Of a DNA stretch of 57,639 nucleotides, positions 8,840 to 16,950 are shown in pieces. The notes under the pieces were generated by a model. The model was not told the origin of the DNA. It worked only from the letters and a program-made list of their open reading frames with translations, and did not search any database. The translations under genes were made by a program, and so were the position numbers. This DNA is from Cryobacterium sp. Y50 (GTDB lineage Bacteria; Actinomycetota; Actinomycetes; Actinomycetales; Microbacteriaceae), in NCBI RefSeq assembly GCF_002929805.1, contig NZ_PJJM01000077.1, positions 1 to 57,639 of the forward strand, given 5' to 3'. Each line of letters starts with the position of its first letter. The stretch's first letter is position 1.

Positions 8840-8863
8840 ATGACGTCAACCGGGGCAAAATGA
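8840..8863 (+). CDS. Possible 7-codon leaderless upstream ORF (MTSTGAK)
   Basis: ATG 8840 lies six bases after TAACGT (8828-8833), the same spacing seen at several leaderless genes in this window. Its TGA at 8861-8863 overlaps the SIR2 ATG (8860-8862) as ATGA. This would allow translational coupling, because the SIR2 start has only a weak ribosome site of its own. Whether the peptide is made is unknown. Confidence 0.35.
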   Translation: MTSTGAK

Positions 8864-10641
8864 ATTTCGCGCTTGATCCAAGAATCACGTTGGCGACCGG
8901 GCTCGCGGCTCAACCCGGTGTGTATGCGTTACTTCTTGGTTCAGGCGCATCCACAGGCGCCGGCATTCCTACCGGTTGGGGCGTGGTGGAAAACCTTGTT
9001 CGGAAAGTCGCCGCAGCTGCTAACGAGAATTTGGAACCAACGGGAGACTGGGAGGCTTGGTGGCATTCTTATTCCAAAGGCGAAGAGCTGGGCTACTCCA
9101 GCCTCTTGAAGCAACTCGCGTCCACTGCACCAGCCCGTCAAGCACTGTTAAAAGGCTTCTTTGAACCATCCGCTGATGATCGCGAAGATGGCCTCAAAGT
9201 GCCGGGACCTGCTCATAGGGCGATTGCAGAACTGGTTGTGCGCGGCACCATTCGTGTCATCATCACCACAAATTTTGATCGACTTATTGAGCAGGCGTTG
9301 GAGGCCGAAGGGGTCATGCCTCAAGTGATCAGCACAGATGCTGCGTTCGCCAATATGGAGCCGTTGCAGCATACAAAGGCCACAGTGATAAAGCTCCACG
9401 GGGATTACGCCAACCTCGAACAGCGCAACACAGTCGAGGAGCTCAGCAAGTATCCCAAAGCCACATCAGCCCAGCTCGGGCGTGTTCTCGACGAGTACGG
9501 GCTGGTCGTGTCAGGGTGGTCAGGAGAATGGGATCATGCTCTCGTTGCTGCAATTGAAGCGAGTTCGAACCGCCGCTACCCGTTCTACTGGACGGCACGC
9601 AGTGAGTTAGGTGCTGTGGCTAAACGATTAACGGCGCGGGGTGGCGTTCAAACGGTTTCCTCGGTTACAGCTGATGATTGTTTCCCGGATCTTCTCGCTC
9701 GTGTTGAGGCTGTAGAAAGCCTGACGGAGCCGCCGGCATCATTAGACCTGAAGCTCGCTCGTCTAAAACGGGAATTACCCAACCCCATCCGGCACCTAGA
9801 AGTCAGAGATCTCTTCGAAGCGGAGATGCTCGCACTTCGCACATGGGTTACGGAACGACCTCGGTCGCCTTTTGATAACACCATCGCCGGCTATGATCTC
9901 GAGCTCGATGCTATAGCCGTCCGCTTCCAGTCTCTTTTCAAACTCTTTGCCACGGGGATTCTCCTCGACCGCGACCGCCAGCACTCAGATTTGTGGGTTT
10001 GGGTAGTGCAGCAAGCGCTGAACGTAAGGAACAACGACCCTAGTGGTGCGTTCACACGAGAGTGAGACAATTTGGCACATTACCCCGCACTCCTTCTACT
10101 TCGTGCAGGAACTATGGCCTCGGTAGTCGTCGGTCACGAAGATGTCATCGTCCGTATCGCGAGCGAACCGACGTGGAGCACCGTTTTAGTGCAAGGTGGA
10201 GAGGAGCGACCGGCTCACGCAGTTATTCACCTCTGGAGTGTCCTAGACCCTCCACTCGTAAAAGAGTTGCCACGATGGAATGGAAGGACATTTCCCTATC
10301 CCGCTAGTCACCTCGTGCGTTCTCATCTACAGTCCCTTGCGGTCGAACTCACTGGTGGTGCCGAAAGCGCTAAGTCGCTCCTCAGCCGTATGGAATATCG
10401 GATGGCTCTGGCGGATCAAATCTTTCATACACTGGGGGTCGGCCAACACGGAGCGGCAGGTGGTGAATTCTTGGCTTCTTGGCGCCCGCGTGAAGCTGAT
10501 GATGAGCGCACTGCGTACGCAGCAGATTTCCGAGAACGCGGTGGTTGGCGAGAGTGGATACGAGGAAGTACACTCTCGGCGCTTGACGAGCACATAGACA
10601 CACTCGACAAACGTTTGAAGAAAATTCGAAATGAATACTGA
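8860..10641 (+). pseudogene. SIR2-domain defence-type protein interrupted by in-frame TGA
   Basis: The first 401 codons (8860-10062) encode a SIR2 NADase/deacetylase fold: GSGAS at 27-31, TTNFD at 136-140 and KLHGD with catalytic H180. After TGA at 10063-10065 the same frame continues without shift for 191 codons to 10641, beginning DNLAHYPALLLLRAGTMASV. I recall the motif W-x-N-L-x-x-YPALLLLYAxG from long bacterial SIR2 proteins, so the two parts were one protein of about 593 residues, with a Trp codon TGG changed to TGA. Standalone SIR2 proteins of this type deplete NAD during phage infection. A truncated SIR2 domain, or readthrough, remains possible. An independent downstream start would be TTG 10072. 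Confidence 0.8.
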
Positions 10642-10650
10642 TCGCATGAG

Positions 10651-10765
10651 CTAGCTGTACTGCCCAGGGACGTTGGTCAAGCGACTGATGGGTGGGCGGG
10701 TGCCGATGGCGGTGTGCGGCCAGTGGCGATTGTGTTCGTGCATCCAAGCTGGCAGGGCGGTGCCG
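10651..10765 (-). pseudogene. IS481-type transposase C-terminal scrap
   Basis: Reading leftward, about 37 codons end at TAG (10651-10653). ALPAWMHEHNRHWPHTAIG, followed by TRPPISRLTNVPGQYS, is the usual C-terminus of IS481-family integrases. The rest of the transposase is gone; the left part joins unrelated sequence near 10765. It sits directly downstream of the SIR2 relic. Confidence 0.8.
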
Positions 10766-11215
10766 CTCTCGTCGTACGGGACGTCACCGCTGGACGATCA
10801 GTCGAACACGCTTTGTCTGAGACCCAGTCCCTCTTCGGATCAGCCGGCTGGCCTCGCTTGAACTCGAAACTATCGCGCCGTGTTCGGATGAAGAGATTGC
10901 CGCCGATCTTCGTGAGAATCAGACGTTGAACATCGCGGCGAGCATCGAGTGAAAACAGGCCAAGGCTGCTTGGTAGACCCGGATTAGGGCGTCGCGTCCC
11001 CCTATTTCGCTAGTCTGGCCAGCGCGCTCCACCATCGACCGGTCCCTATCACGACAATCCAATCCGGCCGCCTGCTCGCCGACACCAGCTTGCCTGGGCC
11101 CGGGCGCCATGAGCGCCTGCCTCGGCCCCGTAATCAATTGCCACGCCTCTTGCAGATCGAGGACCCGGCTGTTTCGTCGGTGACGAAACGGTGCAGCCTG
11201 GCGCTCCTCCTGAGT
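10766..11215. other. No intact gene recognised
   Basis: This 450-bp stretch has short open frames in several phases but none with recognisable homology. A stretch reading SDEEIAADLRENQTLNIAA on the plus strand (about 10885-10945) may be a gene scrap. Confidence 0.5.
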
Positions 11216-11653
11216 ATGAGCGACCTGCAGAAATTCACCATCCGACGGATAACCTCGACCCAGTGCGTCCGGTGTGGCGCGGCGCTGCCGCCGGCCGCGG
11301 GCACCGGACGACCGCGCGTCTTTTGTGGACCCGGCTGCCGCAAAGCAGCGTACGACGACAGACGGGCTCGTAAACCGGAGGCATTTCACGTGCGAATTGT
11401 TGACCGTACTGTCGTGAAGACGGTTGAGAAGATTCGGACCATCGATGAAGGGCACGACATCACCGAGTGCGTCCGACAGGTCTGCGGATCACCCCGGGCG
11501 ATTGCGAATGTCCTCGTCGCTCTGAATGGGTTGGTCCGCTCGGACACATTGCTGCTGGACAACAAGTGGGCTCCCGCACTGCGTTTGATCGTCGACTTGA
11601 ACCGCGCCATTCAGAATGCTGCTGAGCGCGCAAGCCGGCGCCGTCGAGGCTGA
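11216..11653 (+). CDS. Zinc-ribbon hypothetical protein of actinobacterial mobile regions
   Basis: About 145 residues from ATG 11216. The N-terminal zinc ribbon has CVRCG, then GRPRVFCGPGCRKAAYDDRR, a C-x2-C...C-x3-C set resembling the small FCS-type DNA-associated zinc fingers of actinobacteria. The remainder (TVEKIRTIDEGHDITECVRQ onward) is helical with a basic end RASRRRRG. No catalytic motif. The frame is open upstream to 11090 and no ribosome site is obvious, so the start is uncertain. It lies between the SIR2 relic and the AbiEi-like gene. Function unknown; DNA binding is an inference. Confidence 0.6.
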   Translation: MSDLQKFTIRRITSTQCVRCGAALPPAAGTGRPRVFCGPGCRKAAYDDRRARKPEAFHVRIVDRTVVKTVEKIRTIDEGHDITECVRQVCGSPRAIANVLVALNGLVRSDTLLLDNKWAPALRLIVDLNRAIQNAAERASRRRRG

Positions 11654-11734
11654 GATCGTCGCGGGACTGGACCACGGAAAGGATCAAAATTCAGGCTCGC
11701 GGCATCCTGCCGGATTCCGTCTAGAGAAAATACC

Positions 11735-11764
11735 CACTAGTAGTTTTAGTGAAATAACTCACTA
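11735..11764 (+). promoter_or_regulatory. CACTA/TAGTG operator array before the AbiEi-like gene
   Basis: CACTA (11735-11739), TAGTG (11747-11751) and CACTA (11760-11764) alternate in orientation at 12-13 bp steps. The last two form the perfect repeat TAGTGA-N6-TCACTA (11747-11764), ending 8 bp before ATG 11773. Autoregulation through promoter inverted repeats is known for AbiEi antitoxins. Confidence 0.5.
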
Positions 11765-11772
11765 GAAAGAAT

Positions 11773-12795
11773 ATGAGGATCACAGTGCCGGCTTCGACGA
11801 TTTCTGAATCTGACGCAGTTGACCTGCTCATCGCGGCCGGCTTCGACGTGTCCGTGCGTTCCGACCAGCGTCGGGGCGTTGGCCTTCTCGTGAGCCGCGA
11901 CGGCGAAACCGCTGCCGTGCAAGTGAAGCTGCGGCAAAAGACGATCTATGAATGGGACGCCCTGCATTTGCTGGAGAATGCCCACGAGCGTGTCTTGGTC
12001 GTCGTGCCCGTCGCAAGCCGAGGCCTCATCGATGCCGCGAAGCGCAATCGGCGGTTGGGCGTTGTATCGCTCAGGGATCGACTCCTTGTCTGGGACCGCG
12101 AGGAGATTCACTCGCCAGACGCGATCGTGGCGGCGCATGCGTCAGAGGCTGTGCCTGGGCGCCGACGCAACCCGTGGGGTCGCTGGGCAATCATGCGTGC
12201 GTACCTCCTCGACGGGGAGCCTCGATCCCAAGTCGAGCTGGCTAAGGAAACCGGCGTGACGCAGTCTGCGGTGTCCAAGTCAAACAGCGCACTCGATGGC
12301 CTTATTGTGAGATCAGCTTCTGGTTGGAGTGCGACAGATCGCTTAGCGCTCTGGGAGAGGTTCATGGCTGAGTACGCGGGCCCGGGTGGAATCACAACAC
12401 ACTGGTACGGGCTGGATGCTGTCACTGACCAGTCGAATGCGGTTGTGGCCGCCGGCGCATCTGCTGGAGTGCAGGTTTTGGTCTCTGGAGATTCCGCAGC
12501 TGACCAGTTGGCGCCGTGGCGGGTGCCCACGCGTGCTGTCATCTACGCCACGTCGGGGATCGCCCTGAGCATGCTTGGCTTCGCGCAGACCACTAAGGCG
12601 CATGCCACGCTCGCGTTTACCGTTCCGGCCGACCAAACGATTTGGGCAACCGCAGCCTCGTGTTCGCAACGAACCACCACGCCGACCGTCGATCCGGTCA
12701 TCGCGGCGTGGGATGTCAGGCAGACGGGTGGCGCGGACGCGGATGAGGCTGTTCAACGGATCCGTGATTTGGTGCTTGCACGAGGAGCATCTTGA
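11773..12795 (+). CDS. AbiEi-like antitoxin / winged-helix regulator
   Basis: 340 residues. Residues 1-110 look like an endonuclease-like or sensor fold (DAVDLLIAAGFDVSVRSDQR, then VQVKLRQKTIYEWDALHLL). A winged helix follows at about 140-190 (SQVELAKETGVTQSAVSKSN). The C-terminal region is similar in layout to AbiEi-family antitoxins. The stop codon overlaps the start of a short nucleotidyltransferase-like ORF (TGATG), as in type IV toxin-antitoxin operons. The operator array lies directly upstream. Because the partner is truncated, the gene may now act alone. The family call rests on the winged helix, order and overlap; a restriction-related regulator is an alternative. Confidence 0.55.
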   Translation: MRITVPASTISESDAVDLLIAAGFDVSVRSDQRRGVGLLVSRDGETAAVQVKLRQKTIYEWDALHLLENAHERVLVVVPVASRGLIDAAKRNRRLGVVSLRDRLLVWDREEIHSPDAIVAAHASEAVPGRRRNPWGRWAIMRAYLLDGEPRSQVELAKETGVTQSAVSKSNSALDGLIVRSASGWSATDRLALWERFMAEYAGPGGITTHWYGLDAVTDQSNAVVAAGASAGVQVLVSGDSAADQLAPWRVPTRAVIYATSGIALSMLGFAQTTKAHATLAFTVPADQTIWATAASCSQRTTTPTVDPVIAAWDVRQTGGADADEAVQRIRDLVLARGAS

Positions 12796-13139
12796 TGATG
12801 CGACGCTCGGTGGAGACGGTTGCGACCTCCAATGCCGACGACGCCGCCTACCGGGCGTTGGAGGACGTGGTTCGCATCACCGAGCACCTCGAGGATGTCC
12901 GTGTCGTCGGCGGCCACATGGCCAGCTTGCTGCTGACCGCATTCCCCGTCGCGGGAGCCATCATCCGGCGAACAATATGGCTAGATGAGTCGATCGAACC
13001 GGCCGCAGTTCCAAGTGGCGTAGGGGTGTGTTGTTGGATAGCGTCGCATTTATTTCGCGGTTCGCGGGCTTGTCCATCTGTGGAGGTGCGCACGCGCAAG
13101 CACTTCCATGGCTACGGTTGTAAGGAGCACAGTGATTGA
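12795..13139 (+). pseudogene. Truncated AbiEii-like nucleotidyltransferase
   Basis: ATG 12795 (or 12798) overlaps the stop of the AbiEi-like gene. After a short helix, VRVVGGHMASLLLTAFPVAG-like sequence matches the G-G motif opening of AbiEii/MNT nucleotidyltransferases. From about 12985 the expected catalytic aspartates (T-x-D-x-D) are absent and the frame runs into cysteine- and arginine-rich junk ending at 13139. A full toxin would be about 250-300 residues. It is probably inactive. Confidence 0.5.
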
Positions 13140-13148
13140 GAGCGCGTG

Positions 13149-13673
13149 ATGACGTACAGCGTAATTCGAGTTCGCGCGACGCCTAGTGCCTCGCGCTCAG
13201 GGCACATGGGTGGCGTGGTCGTGGTTGCTGGTATCGCGGTGGCCGCGTGGATCTCTTTCGGCCGCCACCTCTTCGGGATCGGTGGCGACCTCACCATCAT
13301 CTACGCGGCGACGCTGGGTGTGATTTTTGCCGCCTTGCTGGTGTTCACGGGGCTCGCGGTACGACGCACGGCACGTCGAGGGTTCGAAACTCGCGCGATA
13401 ACATACGCGTTTTTCCTTGCATCCGGCGTTAGCGGACTCTTGTTGGGACTCACGCTTCCAGATTCAACACCTCGCGGTTTGCAGACAATCATCAGCGGAC
13501 CCACACAGCCTGCGTTGGATATCGCTATTGGTATCGCGAACCCCCTGGGCGTTATCGGAATCGCGACCGCGATCATTGCGCTCGTGCTTTCGATTCGCGA
13601 TTCGCGCGGGCGAATCACGCTTGTTGAGTCTTGGGGCGACGAGGATGACGGCGCCCGTGTCGACCCCGCGTAG
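13149..13673 (+). CDS. Four-helix membrane protein of unknown function
   Basis: About 174 residues. Hydrophobic segments are near MGGVVVVAGIAVAAWISF, LTIIYAATLGVIFAALLVF, AITYAFFLASGVSGLLLGL and ANPLGVIGIATAIIALVLS, followed by an acidic tail (ESWGDEDDGARVD). GTG 13146 and ATG 13149 are adjacent possible starts. No family recognised. It separates the toxin-antitoxin relic from the SRPBCC gene. Confidence 0.65.
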   Translation: MTYSVIRVRATPSASRSGHMGGVVVVAGIAVAAWISFGRHLFGIGGDLTIIYAATLGVIFAALLVFTGLAVRRTARRGFETRAITYAFFLASGVSGLLLGLTLPDSTPRGLQTIISGPTQPALDIAIGIANPLGVIGIATAIIALVLSIRDSRGRITLVESWGDEDDGARVDPA

Positions 13674-13773
13674 CGGCAATTCGTTGCATCGACGCCGCTC
13701 CCGAAAAACCCACGTGCAGCGCGTCAGGCCGGAAACACCGTCTAAGAGACAGCCCCCACCTAGGCTGAGCAGT

Positions 13774-14241
13774 ATGACGGTCGAACAGGTTGAGCAAGGG
13801 CCTCGCCAAATCGCGCGCACTGTTGAGGTGCCGGCTTCGGCCGAAGACATCTTCGCGTTGGTGGCTGATCCGCACCGTCACGGTGAGCTGGACGGCTCGG
13901 GCACCGTCGGCGGTACGGTGTCGGGACCGCGGCGGCTCACCCAGGGCGCAAAATTCTCGGTAGCGATGAAGCAGTTCGGCGTCCCGTATCGCATCACCAG
14001 CACGGTGACGCGCATCGAAGACGGTCGGCTTGTAGAGTGGCGTCACCCCGCGGGACACCGGTGGCGCTGGGAACTCACGCCGCTCACGCCCACGTCTACG
14101 CGCGTTACTGAGACGTTTGACTACAGCACCGTCCCAGCCGTTCAGGGAAAGGTCTACGAGCTGCTCGGCTTTCCTCGGCAGAACGCCGCCGGCATCGAAG
14201 CCACCCTTCGCCAACTCACGTCGCGCTCCGCCCGCGCTTGA
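13774..14241 (+). CDS. SRPBCC family protein (START/polyketide-cyclase-like)
   Basis: 155 residues with the typical SRPBCC opening RTVEVPASAEDIFALVADPH, the central strand IEDGRLVEWRHPAGHRWRW and the C-terminal helix QNAAGIEATLRQL. These proteins form a helix-grip pocket for lipophilic ligands; the ligand is not predictable. Start ATG 13774: TAGGCT at 13761-13766 lies seven bases upstream, so the message is probably leaderless. The open frame extends to 13417 but has no homology there. Convergent with the PPOX relic. Confidence 0.85.
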   Translation: MTVEQVEQGPRQIARTVEVPASAEDIFALVADPHRHGELDGSGTVGGTVSGPRRLTQGAKFSVAMKQFGVPYRITSTVTRIEDGRLVEWRHPAGHRWRWELTPLTPTSTRVTETFDYSTVPAVQGKVYELLGFPRQNAAGIEATLRQLTSRSARA

Positions 14242-14266
14242 CGTGAGGCCACCGGGCCGGAGTCGG

Positions 14267-14517
14267 TTACGCGGCCGTGATTACCAGCGCCACCGACTCG
14301 TCGGTCGTCCGGCTCAGGCGCCGGACCGCATGGAAGGCCCGGTACTTCAGGCCGTACTTCGCCAGCAGCGCCGCGTCCAGGGCGGCGAGAGTGTCGGCGT
14401 CGCTGTGCACCAGCGCCCGGGCGGTGACAGTCTCGGCTCCCACCCGGCAAGTGCCCCGCGCATTGCAGGGGGTCAGCTCGATGCGCGCAGTGTGCCGGAG
14501 CCGCTTAGCGCTTCCGC
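14267..14517 (-). pseudogene. C-terminal relic of a PPOX-class (F420/FMN) oxidoreductase
   Basis: Reading leftward from about 14517, the frame gives KRLRHTARIELTPCNARG, then VTARALVHSDADTLAALDAA and LLAKYGLKYRAFHAVRRLRR, stopping at TAA 14267-14269. This is the second half of a pyridoxamine-phosphate-oxidase-fold, probably F420-dependent enzyme. The N-terminal half and start are missing. Its first 15 codons overlap, in another frame, the tail of the ABC exporter. Confidence 0.75.
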
Positions 14518-16413
14518 ATCCGCATCCGCATCCGCATCCGCCGCAACATTCTTCTGCACGGCGAACTGGGTCCGGTGCAATTCCTCGTACCGCCCACGCA
14601 CAGCCAGCAGTTCCTCGTGCGTACCGCGCTCCACGATCGAGCCGTCCTCAACCACGAGGATCAGGTCCGCGCTGCGGATGGTGGAGAGGCGGTGTGCGAT
14701 CACCATCGCTGTTCGTCCCTTGAGCGCCTCGCTGAGCGCCGCCTGCACGGCGGCCTCAGACGTCGAGTCCAGCGCCGCCGTCGCCTCGTCGAGGATGACG
14801 ACGCGCGGCTGGGCGAGCAGGAGCCTCGCGATGGTCATCCGCTGGCGCTCACCCCCGGACAGTCGGTAGCCACGTTCGCCCACCAGGGTGTTCAGCTGGT
14901 CCGGCAGGGACCGGATGAGCGGCTCGAGCCGCGCACGGCGGACGGCGTCCCACACCTCATCGTCGGACGCTTCCGGCCTCGCGAGGCGCAGATTGGAGAG
15001 GATGGTCTCGTGGAACAGGTGACCGTCTTGGGTCACCATGCCCAGGGTGTGGCGCATGGAGGCGAACGTGACATCGCGGACATCCGTCCCCGCGACGCGC
15101 ACGGCGCCGCTGTCGACGTCGTACAGGCGCGAGAGGAGCTGCGCAATCGTGGATTTGCCGGCACCGGACGAACCAACGAGGGCAACGGTCTGACCCGGCT
15201 CGATCCTGAAGGACACGCCGTGCAGCACCTCCTCGCCGCCGCGGGTGTCCAATGTGGAAACCTCCTCGAGAGACGCGAGAGATACCTTGTCCGCGGACGG
15301 GTAGGCGAAGCGCACGTTGTCGAACTCGACGGACACCGGGCCTTCGGGCACGGCGACGGCGTCGGGCTTCTCCTTGATGAGCGGGTCAAGGTCGAGCACC
15401 TCGAAGACGCGCTCGAAGCTGACCACCGCGCTCATGATCTCCACCCGTGCGTTTGCGAGGCCGGTGAGCGGCGCGTAGAGGCGGGTGAGGAGGAGCGCCA
15501 GGGTGACCACGTCACCGGTGTTCAGCTGGCCGGCTAGTGCGAGGAAGCCGCCGAGCCCGTACACGAGCGCGAGGGCGAGAGCGGAGACGAGCATCAGTGC
15601 GGTGTAGAAGACGAACTGCAGCATCGCGGTGCGCACCCCGATGTCGCGGACACGGGCGGCGCGGACGCGGAACTCCTCGGCCTCCTCGTCGGGCCGGCCG
15701 AACAGCTTGACGAGGGTGGCGCCGGGCGCTGAGAAGCGCTCGGTCATCTGCGTGCTCATGGCGGAATTGTGGTCGGCGGCCTCGCGGCGGAGCGCGGCGA
15801 GGCGGCTTCCCATGCGGCGGGCGGGTACCAGGAAGATGGGGAGCATGATCACGGCGAGAACCGTCACGAGCCAGGACGTGCTGAGCATGACGATCAGGGT
15901 GAGGATCAGCGCCACGACGTTCGTGACCACGCCGGACAGCGTGCCGCTGAAGGCCTGCTGAGCGCCGATCACATCGTTGTTGAGGCGGCTCACGAGGGCG
16001 CCCGTTCGTGTGCGGGTGAAGAACGCGATCGGCATCTTCTGCACGTGGTTGAAGACGGCGGTGCGGAGGTCGAGGATCACGCCTTCACCGATCCGCGCCG
16101 AGTACCAGCGCGTCACGAGTGACACGGCGGCGTCGGCCACGGCCACGAGCGCGATGACGACGGCGAGCCACACAATCGTGGTGACCGCGCCCTGGGCGAC
16201 GATGACGTCGACCACCTGGCCGGCGAGTACCGGCGTCGCGACCGCGAGGAAAGCTCCCACGGTGGAGAGGGTGATGAAGATCAGCAGCTTAGACCGGTAG
16301 GGCACCGCGAACGTCATGATCCGCCACACGGACTCACGGGAGAAGCCGTGTTTGCTGTCCCTAGCGCTCGAGATCTTGTGCAGCGAGCTCCAGGCCGCGC
16401 CTTCCATGCTCAT
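14473..16413 (-). CDS. ABC exporter, fused permease-ATPase
   Basis: About 646 residues. Six membrane helices (roughly 40-330) precede one ATPase domain with Walker A GSSGAGKST, signature LSGGERQR and Walker B VVILDEATAALDS. This is the half-transporter layout of type IV multidrug or lipid exporters acting as dimers. AAAGGA six bases before ATG 16413 (ATGAGCATGGAAGG) fixes the start; the frame extends to 16650 without homology. The C-terminus is odd: a hexanucleotide run gives alternating Ala-Asp, then the protein ends in sequence belonging to a PPOX relic in another frame, so the original tail was replaced or extended. Substrate unknown. Confidence 0.93.
   Translation of the reverse strand: MSMEGAAWSSLHKISSARDSKHGFSRESVWRIMTFAVPYRSKLLIFITLSTVGAFLAVATPVLAGQVVDVIVAQGAVTTIVWLAVVIALVAVADAAVSLVTRWYSARIGEGVILDLRTAVFNHVQKMPIAFFTRTRTGALVSRLNNDVIGAQQAFSGTLSGVVTNVVALILTLIVMLSTSWLVTVLAVIMLPIFLVPARRMGSRLAALRREAADHNSAMSTQMTERFSAPGATLVKLFGRPDEEAEEFRVRAARVRDIGVRTAMLQFVFYTALMLVSALALALVYGLGGFLALAGQLNTGDVVTLALLLTRLYAPLTGLANARVEIMSAVVSFERVFEVLDLDPLIKEKPDAVAVPEGPVSVEFDNVRFAYPSADKVSLASLEEVSTLDTRGGEEVLHGVSFRIEPGQTVALVGSSGAGKSTIAQLLSRLYDVDSGAVRVAGTDVRDVTFASMRHTLGMVTQDGHLFHETILSNLRLARPEASDDEVWDAVRRARLEPLIRSLPDQLNTLVGERGYRLSGGERQRMTIARLLLAQPRVVILDEATAALDSTSEAAVQAALSEALKGRTAMVIAHRLSTIRSADLILVVEDGSIVERGTHEELLAVRGRYEELHRTQFAVQKNVAADADADADAEALSGSGTLRASS
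14515..14538 (+). repeat. Hexanucleotide tandem repeat (CGCATC)4
   Basis: Four perfect CGCATC units inside the 3' end of the ABC exporter gene encode Asp-Ala repeats. Unit gain or loss keeps the frame, so length variation among strains is expected. Confidence 0.85.
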
Positions 16414-16779
16414 GGTGGTTCCTTTCGCTCGTACTAGGCCAAGTTTAGATTGCGAGTTGCCCGAGCTCGGGGTTCTCCTCAGCGGCGGCGAACCGGGGCT
16501 TCTTTCATGAAACGGCTCGGCCGGCAACGAGCGCGTGGGCGGGGTTTGTAACTCGGCTGCCGAGGCGATGCGCGGTGCGCCGGTCAGCGTCATGGACCGC
16601 GTCAGGGCCGCGGTCATTCCACGACTGTGCGCCCGCCAAAAGCGGTTCACAAGGTCATCATTTACCCATCACATTCATCACTAAATGACTCAAAACGATG
16701 ACGTACAATTGGAGGCAGCGAACCGCCCGGTTCCCTGTAAACACAAGGGAATCCGCGGGTTTTCGGAGACATTCGGTAA
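16414..16779. other. Intergenic region upstream of the ABC exporter
   Basis: Apart from the exporter's ribosome site and presumed promoter, no gene is seen. A plus-strand frame from ATG 16685 is open, but its sequence past 16780 is out of phase with the coding-like frame described for 16780-17805. Confidence 0.4.
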
Positions 16780-16950
16780 CGACATAAAGCGGGCCAAAAC
16801 CTCCAAATCGTCGCGGCATCAAATCTTCTCACTGAGCGGTTTACCTTTCTTCTCGAGAATTCCGCTGAGACTCTTGAACGAGCACGTACCGGGTTCATCC
16901 TGCCTTTCATCGAGACGGCGGCAAAGGTCGACTGGCCGCCGCTGCATGAT

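Noticed and set aside
10072..10641. Independent gene starting at TTG 10072
   Set aside because: It continues the SIR2 frame exactly and matches the C-terminal part of SIR2 proteins, so a split gene is more likely; a second start cannot be excluded.
10919..11455. 178-codon minus-strand frame opposite the zinc-ribbon gene
   Set aside because: The plus-strand frame has a clear zinc ribbon; the minus frame has no motif.
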